Positions 35,003-46,056 of a stretch of DNA of 64,000 bases are shown here, one piece after another. A model generated the notes under the pieces. The model was not told the origin of the DNA and made no database searches. It saw nothing but the letters and a program-made list of their open reading frames with translations. This stretch comes from Actinacidiphila sp. DG2A-62 (GTDB lineage: Bacteria; Actinomycetota; Actinomycetes; Streptomycetales; Streptomycetaceae). Where the stretch lies: positions 1,240,001 to 1,304,000 of the forward strand of contig NZ_JAYMGI010000002.1 in the NCBI RefSeq assembly GCF_035825295.1, in the 5' to 3' direction. The position numbers and the translations under genes were made by a program. Within the stretch, counting starts at the first letter, position 1; each line of letters opens with the position of its first letter.

Positions 35003-36463
35003 GTGGAAGCGGCCACGCCCTGCCCGATCGTCGACCGGGTCAGGCTCATCGCCGCGGGCCGTCCCGAAGACCCGGCCGTGGTCGGCGGGGGCGAGCGGAT
35101 CACCTACCGGGACCTGCTGCGGCAGACCGACCGGTGGCAAGGCCGCTGCGCGGCGCTCGGCCTCGCCACCGGCACACCGGTCGCGGTACTCACCGGCGGC
35201 GAGCCGGCCACCGCGGCGGCCTTCCTCGGCGCCAGGGCCGCCGGGCTGGTGCCTCTGCTCGTCGACGAACAGCAGGCCGCGGCGCGGGTGACCGCCGTGC
35301 TGGAGGCCGCCCGGCCGTCGGCAGTGCTGCGGCCCGCGACCGGCGAGGCCGAGCCGACCGGTGAGCCCGACCCGCGCGTCCTGCCGGCCAGCGCCGGCTA
35401 CCTGGTGTTCTCCTCGGGCAGCCAGGGAACTCCCAAGGGCATCGTCGGCCGCGCGGCCGGGCTGCTGGCCTTCATCGACTGGGAGATCGCCGCGCTCGGG
35501 CTGGCCCCCGGCACCCGGGTGGCGATGCTGACCTCCCCGTCGTTCGACGTGGTCTACCGCGACCTGCTGCTCCCGCTGTGCTCAGGCGGTGAACTGCATG
35601 TCGCCCCCCGGTCCACCCGCGTCACCCCGGCCGCCGTGCTCCCCTGGCTCGCCGAGAGCGGCATCGAGGTGCTGCACGCGGTGCCGAGCCTGAGCGCCCG
35701 CTGGCTCGCCGCTGCCCCGCCGACCACCCTCGACGCGCTACGGCACACGGTGTTCGCCGGCGAGCCCCTGTACGGGCGACATGTGCGGCAGTGGCGTGCG
35801 GTCGCCCCGAAGTCGAAGGTCGGCAATCTGTACGGGCCGTCGGAGACCACGCTCGCCAAGTTCCACTACGAGGTGCCCGACGACTGCGGTTCCGGTCTGC
35901 AGCCGGTCGGCCACCCGCTGCCCGGCACGGTCCTCGGCCTGGAACCCGTCGACCCGGCCGGCGCCCCTGGCGTTCAGCGAGTCGTCATCACCACCCCGGA
36001 CGGCTCGCTCGGCTACCTCTCCGGCGCCTGCGGGCCGGACGACCGCGCACGCCTGTCGTGCGGCGACGAGGGGACCGCGTTCCGTACCCAGGACCGCGGC
36101 ATGCTGGACGGGGCGGGGCGGCTTGTGATCGTCGGCCGGCTGGACTCGCTGGTCAAACGCCGGGGCGTATTCGTGGACATCGCCGCCATCGAGGCGGCCG
36201 CCGCCGACCTGCCCGCGGTCCGCTCGGCCTGTTGCGTCCACCTGCCCGCGACCGGCGACGTCGTGCTGGTCGTCGAGGTTCCGGACCCGGCAGTCGCCCC
36301 GGCGCTGCGCCGTCCGCTGCACGCCGTGCTCGGCGCCGGCATGCCCGATCGCGTCATCGGACTCGCGGCCATGCCGCTGCTCCCGGGCGGCAAGGCCGAC
36401 CGGCGGGGCCTCAGAGAACTCCTCGACCTGAAAGGGGCCGACGATGACCGCGAGGCGTCCTGA
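35003..36463 (+). CDS. Stand-alone adenylation (AMP-forming) enzyme
   Basis: A 486-residue A domain with LVFSSGSQGTPKG (P-loop), YGPSETT, a degenerate hinge region and catalytic Lys in LLPGGKADRRGL. The substrate-pocket segment is PSFDVVYRDLLLPL, an unusual RD-type pocket like the HDPLLRD of the second NRPS A domain, so both may load atypical substrates. I do not predict which. It starts at GTG 35003, 4 bases after the carrier-protein stop, and overlaps the following ATP-grasp gene by 20 bases, which points to tight co-expression. Confidence 0.9.
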   Translation: MEAATPCPIVDRVRLIAAGRPEDPAVVGGGERITYRDLLRQTDRWQGRCAALGLATGTPVAVLTGGEPATAAAFLGARAAGLVPLLVDEQQAAARVTAVLEAARPSAVLRPATGEAEPTGEPDPRVLPASAGYLVFSSGSQGTPKGIVGRAAGLLAFIDWEIAALGLAPGTRVAMLTSPSFDVVYRDLLLPLCSGGELHVAPRSTRVTPAAVLPWLAESGIEVLHAVPSLSARWLAAAPPTTLDALRHTVFAGEPLYGRHVRQWRAVAPKSKVGNLYGPSETTLAKFHYEVPDDCGSGLQPVGHPLPGTVLGLEPVDPAGAPGVQRVVITTPDGSLGYLSGACGPDDRARLSCGDEGTAFRTQDRGMLDGAGRLVIVGRLDSLVKRRGVFVDIAAIEAAAADLPAVRSACCVHLPATGDVVLVVEVPDPAVAPALRRPLHAVLGAGMPDRVIGLAAMPLLPGGKADRRGLRELLDLKGADDDREAS

Positions 36464-37742
36464 CCGCGCAGGTCCCTGCACCGTCGTCGTCTGCCGGTAT
36501 CAGCCGGAGCTGCTCGCCGCCCTGCTGGACCACCCCGCGCGTGCCGAACGCCAGGCCGACGTCTGCCTGGTGCTCGAACGCGCCGACGTCCGGTACGAGT
36601 CGCCGGACCCGCGGTTGCTGGCCCGATGCCGGAAGGTCTACACCGTGGGCAGCCTCGACTCGCTGTCCGAAGTGTCGGCCGTCGCCGTCGACCTGCGGCA
36701 GACGTGTCCTCCGGTCATCCGGGTGTGCAACCAGAACGAGCTGAGCCAGTTCGGCGCGGGCTACCTGCGCATGCTGGTGCAGGACCCGCCGGGCGATCCC
36801 GTGCATCACGTCGCGCACCGCGACAAGCGCCTCATGAAGGAACTGGTACGGGCCGCCGGCGTGCCCGTGACCCGGTTCCGGTCGCTGGCGGACGCCCGGG
36901 ACGAGGCGGCCACGATCCTGGCCGGGAAGGAGCTGACGGCGCCGCTGATCGTCAAACCGGCAGCCGGATTCGGCGCCAGCGCGACGGTCAGGGTCGACGA
37001 GGCCGCCGGACTGGAAGCCGCCGCGACCGGGCTGACCTTCGACCCGGCGCAGCGGTCCCGCCACCTGATCGTCGAGGAGTTCGTGCCGGGCGAGGAACTG
37101 TGCGTCGACGCGATCTGGTCGGGCGGCCGGGCGGAGACGTTCGTGGTCCACCGCTACCTGCGACCGCGGATCACGGTGCTGGAGACCGCGCTCGACGGAT
37201 CGATGATCCTGGCGCCCGAGGAGCATCCCGAACTCTACGACCGGCTACGGCAGATGCACGCGCGGATCAACCCGGCGCTCGGCATCGTCGACGGCCCGAC
37301 CCACCTGGAGGTGTTCCGGCGCCCCGACGGGGAACTGGTCTTCTCCGAGATCGCCTCGCGCGCAGGCGGCGCCTGGGTGCAGCCGATGCTCGGCGCCTAC
37401 CACGGCCGCTCCACCTGGTCCCTCATCGCGGACTCCACGCTGACAGGCGGCATCCCGCCGCTCACCCGGCCCTGGCCGCACGTCGGCGGGATCAGCATCC
37501 GGCCGTCGGTCCCCGGGGTCATCACCAGCGTGCCGACCGATGCGGAACTGCGGGCCTTCCCCGGCACGATCACCTGGCGCCGGCAGCGGGGGATCGGCGA
37601 GCGGGCCCGCCTGACCGGGCCGTCCGACTGGTACTTCTTCCTGGTCCTCGGCGCGGGCAGCGCCGCGGAACTCCACGACCTGTGCGTCCGCGCCGCCCGG
37701 ACGTTCAGCCTGCACACCGACGGCGGGACCGGCGCCGCCTGA
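36444..37742 (+). CDS. ATP-grasp ligase (L-amino-acid ligase type)
   Basis: A 432-residue ATP-grasp enzyme with APLIVKPAAGFGASATVRV (ATP-binding loop), LIVEEFVPGEELCVDAIW, and the metal site THLEVFRRPDG...FSEIASRAGGAW. This pattern is typical of dipeptide and amino-acid ligases such as BacD/YwfE. ATG 36444 overlaps the end of the adenylation gene. With the PGM1-like protein at 7483, the cluster has two ATP-grasp enzymes and so two possible NRPS-independent amide bonds. Confidence 0.88.
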   Translation: MTARRPDRAGPCTVVVCRYQPELLAALLDHPARAERQADVCLVLERADVRYESPDPRLLARCRKVYTVGSLDSLSEVSAVAVDLRQTCPPVIRVCNQNELSQFGAGYLRMLVQDPPGDPVHHVAHRDKRLMKELVRAAGVPVTRFRSLADARDEAATILAGKELTAPLIVKPAAGFGASATVRVDEAAGLEAAATGLTFDPAQRSRHLIVEEFVPGEELCVDAIWSGGRAETFVVHRYLRPRITVLETALDGSMILAPEEHPELYDRLRQMHARINPALGIVDGPTHLEVFRRPDGELVFSEIASRAGGAWVQPMLGAYHGRSTWSLIADSTLTGGIPPLTRPWPHVGGISIRPSVPGVITSVPTDAELRAFPGTITWRRQRGIGERARLTGPSDWYFFLVLGAGSAAELHDLCVRAARTFSLHTDGGTGAA

Positions 37743-37765
37743 CGGCCGCCGCCGGTCCCGGCTGC

Positions 37766-39117
37766 TCAGACGTCCGCTGTCCAGGGCTTGTCGGGGGCGA
37801 CGGCGATGCGTGCGACCAGGGCGGCGAAGTCGGCTGTCCAGCGTTCCGCCGTGCCGGCCCTGAGCCGGTCGGGCGCGTACTCGAACAGGCCGCGCAGGCC
37901 GCCGGAGGGCAGGTCCCACATGCCCCAGATGCAGAATCCGCCCCGGCCCAGCGGCACTTCACGCCGCATGGTGACCTGCTCGACGTGCTCGGCGAACTGG
38001 ATGTCCTGGTCCGCCACCACCGGCCGGGCGTAGTTGAAGAGGAACAGCATGTTCTCCGGCTGCGCCTGGGGCCGCATGAAGTCGGGGTTGTCCTGTTCGA
38101 TCACCTGGTTCGGCAGGGGGTGGCGGGAAGCGTCCAGGCAGGTTCCGCGCGCTCGCAGCAGGACGTCCCGGTAGGTGACGCAGTCCCGGAGGTCGACCCG
38201 CAGCGGCAGCACGTCCGCGAAGAACCCCACGGTGTCACGGAAGTCCCGGTCGTCGCGGGCGGCGGTCTGGGAGATGAGCGCGGCGTCCGGAACCCCGGTG
38301 ACCCGGGCGGCGAGCAGCGCGCCCGCCGCGACCAGCACGTGCCAGGGCGTACCGCGCACGCTGCGTGCGACGGCGCGGACGGCGTCCATCTCCCGCGGAC
38401 CGAGTTCGAAGGCGGCGTGGCCGTAGACGCTGCCGACAGGAGCGGCGCCGGGGACCTGATCGGCGGCCGGCGCGAAGACCTGGCCGCCGGCCAGCTGCGC
38501 GGTCCAGAAGTCACGGACCTTCCTGGACTTCTCCCCGGCCAGCTCGGCCTGCTGTCGCGCGGCGTACTCCCCGTACTGCCGGGCCGGGGGAGTCCGGCTG
38601 CCTCGCCGCGTACCCGGGCCCGGTAGCAGGCCGCGAGGTCGCGGCGGAGGAGACCGGCGGACCACGCGTCGACCGCGAGGTGGGAGGAGAGGATCGTCAG
38701 CACCGCGTCCCGGTCGTCGAACCGGTGCAGCGCGGCCCTGAGCAGGGGGGTCTGCGAGCGCGGCATCGTCTGCGCGTGCAGCTTGACGAGGAGCTCCTCG
38801 GCGACGTCCTCCCGTGATTCCCCCGGGCCGGGCACCAGGACGTGCTCGGTGAACGGCACGGAGGAGGGAGGCAGCACCGACTGGTACGCGGGGCCGTCGT
38901 CCTCGCAGTCGCAGGCGAGCACCGTGCGCAGCGACTCGTGCCGGGCCACCACGTCGTCCAGCGCGCTCCGGAGCGCGGAGGTGTCCACGACGCCCCGTAT
39001 CCTGAGCGCCATCGGCGCGATGAACTTCGACATGTCGAAGCCCTCCCGCTCATCGGCACAGCACATCGTCAGCTGGGCGGAGAGCGGATAGCGGGTGACT
39101 TCCTCGGCGCCTGGCAT
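37766..39117 (-). CDS. Stand-alone condensation-domain protein, frameshifted as sequenced
   Basis: A C-domain protein of about 450 residues once one base is restored. The N-terminal part starts YPLSAQLTMCCADE and has SHLAVDA in place of HHxxxDG (catalytic second His and Asp kept, first His Ser, Gly Ala). The C-terminal part resumes in another frame at PPARQYGEYAARQ and carries SQTAARDDRDFRDTVGFFADVLPLR. The break falls in a run of five G at 38586-38590 (plus strand); one more G would rejoin the frames. It is a paralogue of the 26401-27786 protein. ATG 39117 has AAGGG upstream. Its role in chain joining or release is inferred. Confidence 0.82.
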
Positions 39118-39283
39118 ACGGCAACGCCCTTTCCGGTTCTCTGTCCCGCACCGAAGGCGGTGCTCGGCCCTTCGACGCTAGGAGTCGGACGCGGCGCCGG
39201 GCAGCTTCGAGGTTGCCGAGCCGGGCGGGCACCGGCCGGCCGGGCATGTGGGGAGATGCCCGCCAGGCCGCGAACCCCTAGGT

Positions 39284-39311
39284 TGTCCATCCAGCAGAGC
39301 CGTGACGGAAC
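39284..39311 (+). promoter_or_regulatory. Possible degenerate ECF-type promoter upstream of MFS exporter
   Basis: The plus strand has TGTCCATCC, identical to the extended -35 of the copies at 6375 and 23105, but 14 bases on reads GACGGAAC rather than GTTCGTCG. It lies about 100 bases upstream of the MFS start, in the divergent gap 39118-39408. Only half the motif matches. Confidence 0.3.
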
Positions 39312-39408
39312 ACCGGAGCGGACGGTCAGGACGCGCGGCGACGCTCGCTTCGGGCGAGACGCGTCGCCCGTCCTGGGATGCCGACGCGTGGACGACAGAA
39401 GGCAGGCC

Positions 39409-40755
39409 ATGTCCGTACTCAGTCCGTTGACCTTCGCCAAGAGCCTCGTACCGGAGGCCGGCCCGCAGCGCATGTATGTCACCTCGTCGTTCGTGGGCAC
39501 GGTGGGCGGCGGCATCATGATGCCGATCAGCGTCCTCTACTTCACCAGGATCGTCGGCCTGTCCTCCGCGAAGGTCGGACTCGCCTTCACCGTGTCCAGC
39601 CTGATCGCCATCCTCATGTCCGCGCCGGCCGGCGCGCTCGCGGACCGAGTCGGCCCGCGCCGGGTGGTCATGGGATCGCTCGCCCTGCTGGCCGCCTCCG
39701 GGCTCGCCTACCTGCTGGTCCAGAACTTCTTGACCCTGCTGGTCGTCAACGCGTGCATGGACGTCAGCTTCGCCGCCTACTTCCCCTCCGTCGGCGCCCT
39801 GCTGCGCAGGGTGGGCGGCGAGCAGACCGTCACCATCCGCTCGCAGTCCCGCGCGGTCGCCAACATCGGGGTGGCGTTCGGCTCACTGGTCAGCGGCGCC
39901 GGCATCCAGATCGGCACCGCCGCCGCCTATCACGTCCTCATCGTGTTGTTCGGCGCCGCCCAGACAGCCGCACTCATCCTGCTGTTCAGGGTTCCCGACT
40001 ACCGGCCGCTGCCCCGGCCGGAGAAGGATTCCCCTGACGACGACCACCCGGGTCCGGCCGTCGACGCCGCGCCCGATCCCAAAGGCATCGCGCTGCGGGA
40101 CAAGGCGTTCGTCGCCTATGCGCTGGTCGGCGGCGCGATGACCGTCCAGTCGCTCATCCTCGAAATCATGATCCCGGTCTGGATCGTCGGCCACACCGAC
40201 GCCCCGAGCTGGGGGGTCACCCTCGCCTTCATCATCAACACCGCCCTGGTGGTGCTCCTCCAGGTCCGGCTCGGCGGCAGCGTCCAGACACTCGGCGACG
40301 GCGGAGTGGCCCTGCGCCGCGCGGGCATCGCCCTCATGCTCGGCTGCGCCGCGATCAGCCTGATGGCCGCGGCACCGGCATGGGCGGCCCTGCTCGTGCT
40401 CGCCGCCGGAATGGCGCTGCTCACGCTCGGCGAGATCTGGTACGCCTCCGGCACCTTCGCGTTCGATTACGGTCTTCCGCCGGCATACGCCCAGGGCCAG
40501 TACCAGGGCTTGTCCGGTACGGCGTCCGGAGCAGCCCGCGCCGTCGCGCCGGTCTTCCTGCTGGGCGTCGTCCTGGACTTCGGCAGCGCCGGCTGGATCG
40601 GGCTCGGGGCGATCATGCTGTTCCTGGGACTCACCGGCCCGGCTCTGGCCCGCTTCGGCGCCCGCACCCGGCCGGCCGAGCGGGCCGACGGGACCGGCGC
40701 CTCGGCCACCGCGATCCCGCCCGCCGCGAACTCGCCGGTCGGCGACACCGCCTGA
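39409..40755 (+). CDS. MFS transporter
   Basis: A 448-residue major-facilitator protein with about 12 predicted membrane helices, the loop motif GALADRVGPRRVV between helices 2 and 3, and a charged central loop (PEKDSPDDDHPG). The likely role is product efflux beside the ABC exporter. ATG 39409 was chosen because upstream in-frame codons lie in non-hydrophobic, promoter-like sequence; the binding site is weak (GAAGGCAGG). It marks the likely right edge of the cluster, since core metabolism genes follow. Confidence 0.92.
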   Translation: MSVLSPLTFAKSLVPEAGPQRMYVTSSFVGTVGGGIMMPISVLYFTRIVGLSSAKVGLAFTVSSLIAILMSAPAGALADRVGPRRVVMGSLALLAASGLAYLLVQNFLTLLVVNACMDVSFAAYFPSVGALLRRVGGEQTVTIRSQSRAVANIGVAFGSLVSGAGIQIGTAAAYHVLIVLFGAAQTAALILLFRVPDYRPLPRPEKDSPDDDHPGPAVDAAPDPKGIALRDKAFVAYALVGGAMTVQSLILEIMIPVWIVGHTDAPSWGVTLAFIINTALVVLLQVRLGGSVQTLGDGGVALRRAGIALMLGCAAISLMAAAPAWAALLVLAAGMALLTLGEIWYASGTFAFDYGLPPAYAQGQYQGLSGTASGAARAVAPVFLLGVVLDFGSAGWIGLGAIMLFLGLTGPALARFGARTRPAERADGTGASATAIPPAANSPVGDTA

Positions 40756-42861
<2,106 letters not shown>

Positions 42862-42878
42862 CGGCCACGGCCGCACCG

Positions 42879-42919
42879 ACGTCCGCGCCGGCGGGTCCCC
42901 GACCCGCCGGCGCGGACGT
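42879..42919 (+). terminator. Strong terminator hairpin after cellulase
   Basis: A 19-bp perfect stem (42879-42897 with 42901-42919) and a 3-base loop, starting 18 bases past the cellulase stop. Confidence 0.85.
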
Positions 42920-42963
42920 GCCGCGTGACCGGGTCCGGTGCGTGCGGTCCGGCCGACCCATGG

Positions 42964-42979
42964 GTTAGGCTTGCCTAAC
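42964..42979. promoter_or_regulatory. Iron box (IdeR/DmdR type) upstream of siderophore-interacting protein
   Basis: The inverted repeat GTTAGGC-TT-GCCTAAC resembles the TTAGGTTAGGCTAACCTAA consensus bound by DmdR1/IdeR with Fe(II). It lies 22 bases upstream of the start of an iron-siderophore reductase gene, which fits repression under iron-rich conditions. Confidence 0.85.
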
Positions 42980-43001
42980 TTGAAAGGTCTGGAGGCTGCC
43001 G

Positions 43002-43880
43002 ATGGCGGAACGACCCGAGCGCGGAGCGCCGCGCAGGACGCCGAGGGCGAAGTCCGCGCACGTGGTGCGGGCCGAGCGGCTGACGCCGCACATGATCCGG
43101 GTGGTGTTCGAGCTGGCGGCGGACGCCGAGCTGGAGGTGGGCGCGTGCACCGACCACTACGTGAAGCTGCTGTTCGCGCCCGGCGGCGGCGCGCTGGAGG
43201 ACGCCTACCGGCAGCGGTACACCGCGCCGTTGGACATCGAGGCGATCCGCCGCGACCTGCCGCGCGAGCAGTGGCCGACGACCCGCACGTACACCGTGCG
43301 GGCCTGGGACCCGGCGGCGCGCGAGATGACGGTCGACTTCGTGCACCACGGCGACCAGGGGCTGGCCGGGCCGTGGGCGGCGCGGGTGGAGCCGGGCGAC
43401 AGCCTGTGGTTCATGGGCCCGGGCGGCGGGTACGCGCCCGATCCGGCGGCCGACTGGCACCTGCTGGCCGGTGACGAGAGCGCGCTGCCGGCCGTGGCCG
43501 CGGCGGTGGAGCGACTGCCGGCCGGGGCGACGGCGAAGGTGTTCGTGGAGGTCGAGGGGCCGGCCGAGGAGCAGAAGCTGGTCACCGCGGGCGACGCCGA
43601 GATCGTCTGGCTGCACCGCGGCTCGCGCCCGGTGGGCGAGGCCCTGGTGGAGGCGGTCACCGCGCTGGACTTCCCGCCGGGCGACGTGCACGCCTTCGTG
43701 CACGGCGAGGCGACTTTCGTCAAGGAGCTGCGCCGGCACCTGCGGCTGGACCGCGGGGTCCCGCGCGAGCGGCTGTCGATCTCCGGTTACTGGCGGATCG
43801 GCAAGGACGAAGACGGCTGGCAGTCCTCCAAGCGGGAGTGGAACGCGCAGGTCGAGGCCGAGCAGGAGGGCGCTGCCTGA
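43002..43880 (+). CDS. Siderophore-interacting (ferric-siderophore reductase) flavoprotein
   Basis: A 292-residue SIP-family protein: FAD-binding barrel with RTYTVRAWDPAAREMTVDFV and HGDQGLAGPWA, and a C-terminal SIP domain with HGEATFVKELRRHL and SGYWRIGKDEDGW. Such proteins reduce ferric siderophores with NAD(P)H to release iron. ATG 43002 has GGAGG 6 bases upstream. The iron box just ahead sets its regulation. No siderophore biosynthesis genes adjoin it. Confidence 0.94.
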   Translation: MAERPERGAPRRTPRAKSAHVVRAERLTPHMIRVVFELAADAELEVGACTDHYVKLLFAPGGGALEDAYRQRYTAPLDIEAIRRDLPREQWPTTRTYTVRAWDPAAREMTVDFVHHGDQGLAGPWAARVEPGDSLWFMGPGGGYAPDPAADWHLLAGDESALPAVAAAVERLPAGATAKVFVEVEGPAEEQKLVTAGDAEIVWLHRGSRPVGEALVEAVTALDFPPGDVHAFVHGEATFVKELRRHLRLDRGVPRERLSISGYWRIGKDEDGWQSSKREWNAQVEAEQEGAA

Positions 43881-43927
43881 ACGCGCCTCGCGCCGGGACA
43901 AGGCCGGCCCCGCGCCGGGACAGGGCT

Positions 43928-43954
43928 CGGGCCCCCGCACGCCGCGGGGGCCCG
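43928..43954. terminator. Bidirectional terminator between convergent genes
   Basis: An 11-bp perfect stem CGGGCCCCCGC/GCGGGGGCCCG with a 5-base loop between the SIP gene (+) and the ABC permease gene (-). Confidence 0.8.
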
Positions 43955-43962
43955 GGCCGCTC

Positions 43963-44808
43963 TCACACCGACTTCTGGTACGAGCGGAAGGTTCGGGTGG
44001 ACAGCCACACCGCCGCTGCCGCCAGCGCCAGCAGCGCGCCGCCGCGGCCCAGCACCACGCCCGGGTCGGGGTTCGCGGACATCGCCGAACGCCCGGCGAC
44101 CAGCGCCCAGTTGACCGGGTTGAAGTCGGCGATGTGCCGCATCCAGGAGGGCATCAGGCCGGGCGCCATGAACGCGGAGGACAGGAAGGTCAGCGGCAGC
44201 AGCAGGAAGGTGTTGACACCGATGATGCTCTCGCGCTGCCTGACCAGCATGCCCAGCGCGTTGGACAGCGCGCCGAAGACCGTGCCGAGCAGGATCGACA
44301 GCAGCACCAGCAGCAGCACGCCGCCGATGCCGCCCGGGTAGTGCGCGCCGCCGAGCTTGCCGAGCAGCACGATCACCGCGGACTGCACGGTGGTGCTGAA
44401 CGCCTGCTGCACCACGTTGGCGTTCATCAGCGCCGCGCGGCTGACCGGCGTGATCAGGAAGCGGTTCAGGGTGCCGCGCTCGATCTCCTCCAACGTGCCC
44501 ATGCCGGCCCACATGTTGGAGGACACCGCGCTCATCACCACCACGCCGGGCACCAAATAGTCCAGGTACGACTGGGCGCCGAAGCCCGGGAGTTCGACCA
44601 CCTTCTTGAACAACTGGCCGAACAGGAACAGCCAGATGACCGGCTGCACCAGGGTGATCACGACGAAAACCGGCTGGCGGAAGATCGCCACCAGCTGACG
44701 CTGCGTCATGTACCAGCTGTGCGCGAGCGCTTCCAGGAGGCCGCGGCCGGGCGCGGACCCGGCGGAGTCGGCACGGCCGGCTCCGGCGTACGGGGTGGCG
44801 GCGGTCAT
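43963..44808 (-). CDS. ABC-2 type membrane permease (DrrB-like)
   Basis: A 281-residue integral membrane protein of the daunorubicin-resistance DrrB type: six hydrophobic segments, with LLGTVFGALSNALGMLVRQRESI and TFLSSAFMAPGLMPSWMR typical of ABC-2 permeases. ATG 44808 overlaps the stop of the ATPase gene (ATGA), so the two are coupled. It likely exports a hydrophobic compound; there is no direct link to the biosynthetic cluster. Confidence 0.93.
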   Translation of the reverse strand: MTAATPYAGAGRADSAGSAPGRGLLEALAHSWYMTQRQLVAIFRQPVFVVITLVQPVIWLFLFGQLFKKVVELPGFGAQSYLDYLVPGVVVMSAVSSNMWAGMGTLEEIERGTLNRFLITPVSRAALMNANVVQQAFSTTVQSAVIVLLGKLGGAHYPGGIGGVLLLVLLSILLGTVFGALSNALGMLVRQRESIIGVNTFLLLPLTFLSSAFMAPGLMPSWMRHIADFNPVNWALVAGRSAMSANPDPGVVLGRGGALLALAAAAVWLSTRTFRSYQKSV

Positions 44809-45827
44809 CGCGCACCTCCGGCGGCGCCCGCGGGGAGGGGGGCGGCGCCCGCGGCGCCGTCGGCGTCGGCGAACCGGCGCCCGGCGTAGCGGAGGTAGAC
44901 GTCGTCCAGCGAGGGCCGGGCCACGGTCACGGACGCGACCTGCGCCCCCTCGCGCTCCAGCACGGCCAGCACCTGCGGTACGGCGGCGGGCCCGTCGTCG
45001 GCGCGGGCGCTGAGCCTGCGGCCGTCGACCACCGCCTCGCGCACGCCGGCGAAGGCGTCCAGGGCGGCTCGCAGCAGCTGCGCGTCGACCGCGCCGGGCG
45101 TCTCGCGCAGCTCCACGTGGACGGCGTCGCCGCGCAGTTCGCCCTTCAGCTCGTCCGGCGTGCCCTCGGCGACGACCCGGCCGCGGTCCACGATCGCGAT
45201 GCGCTCGGCGAGGCGGTCGGCCTCCTCCAGGTAGTGCGTGGTGAGCAGGATGGTCAGGCCCTCGTCGCCGGCCAGCCGGTCGATCTCGTCCCACATCGCC
45301 GTGCGCGCCTCCGGGTCCAGGCCGGTCGTCGGCTCGTCCAGGAAGAGCACCAGGGGCCGGTGCACCAGCCCGAGCGCCACGTCCAGGCGGCGCTGCATGC
45401 CGCCGGAGTACGTCCTGACCAGCCGGCCGCCTGCGTCCGCGAGGTCGAAGCGCTCCAGCAGCCCGTCGACGCGGCGGGCCAGGTCCGCGCCGCGCAGCCC
45501 GTACAGGCGGCCCTGGAGCAGCAGGTTCTCGCGGCCGGTGGCCACCGGGTCGGCGCCCGACTTCTGGGCCACCACGCCGATCGCGCGGCGCACCCGGTCC
45601 GGGTGGCGCAGCACGTCGTGCCCGGCGACCGAGGCGGCGCCGGAGTCGGGGCGGGCCAGGGTGGTGAGGATCTTGACGGTGGTGGACTTGCCGGCGCCGT
45701 TGGGGCCGAGCAGCCCGAAGACGGTGCCGGCGGCGACGGTGACGGACATCCCGTCCAGGGCGGTCACGCCGCCGGGATAGCTCTTGGTGAGGTCGCTCGC
45801 CTCGACGGCGGGCGGGTGGGTGGTCAT
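44805..45827 (-). CDS. ABC transporter ATPase (DrrA-like)
   Basis: A 340-residue ATPase with Walker A GLLGPNGAGKSTTVKIL, signature YSGGMQRRLDVAL, Walker B LVLFLDEPTTGLD, H-loop LLTTHYLEEAD, and the extra C-terminal domain of DrrA proteins ending in RPSLDDVYLRYAG. ATG 45827 has GGAGG 9 bases upstream. It is paired with the permease at 43963-44808. The PadR gene just upstream on the same strand is a likely regulator, as is usual for this pair. Confidence 0.94.
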   Translation of the reverse strand: MTTHPPAVEASDLTKSYPGGVTALDGMSVTVAAGTVFGLLGPNGAGKSTTVKILTTLARPDSGAASVAGHDVLRHPDRVRRAIGVVAQKSGADPVATGRENLLLQGRLYGLRGADLARRVDGLLERFDLADAGGRLVRTYSGGMQRRLDVALGLVHRPLVLFLDEPTTGLDPEARTAMWDEIDRLAGDEGLTILLTTHYLEEADRLAERIAIVDRGRVVAEGTPDELKGELRGDAVHVELRETPGAVDAQLLRAALDAFAGVREAVVDGRRLSARADDGPAAVPQVLAVLEREGAQVASVTVARPSLDDVYLRYAGRRFADADGAAGAAPLPAGAAGGAR

Positions 45828-46056
45828 GGTGGTGTGCCTCCGCGGTGCTGTGGTGCCGGCCGGAGGTGCGCGCGGGCGCCTCCGGACGGGCACGGCTGTG
45901 GGGCCGGACGAGATGGCGCAGCCGCGGAGGGGAGCCGGGATATCGTGGGTGTGCCGCACCTCGATCCCCCGGTGTCCGCGGTCCGCGGGCGTTCCGGCCG
46001 GGTTCGCTGGTTCGCGTGCCGGCGTCCGCTGTTGCCGCAGCGGGCGCCGGACCTCG

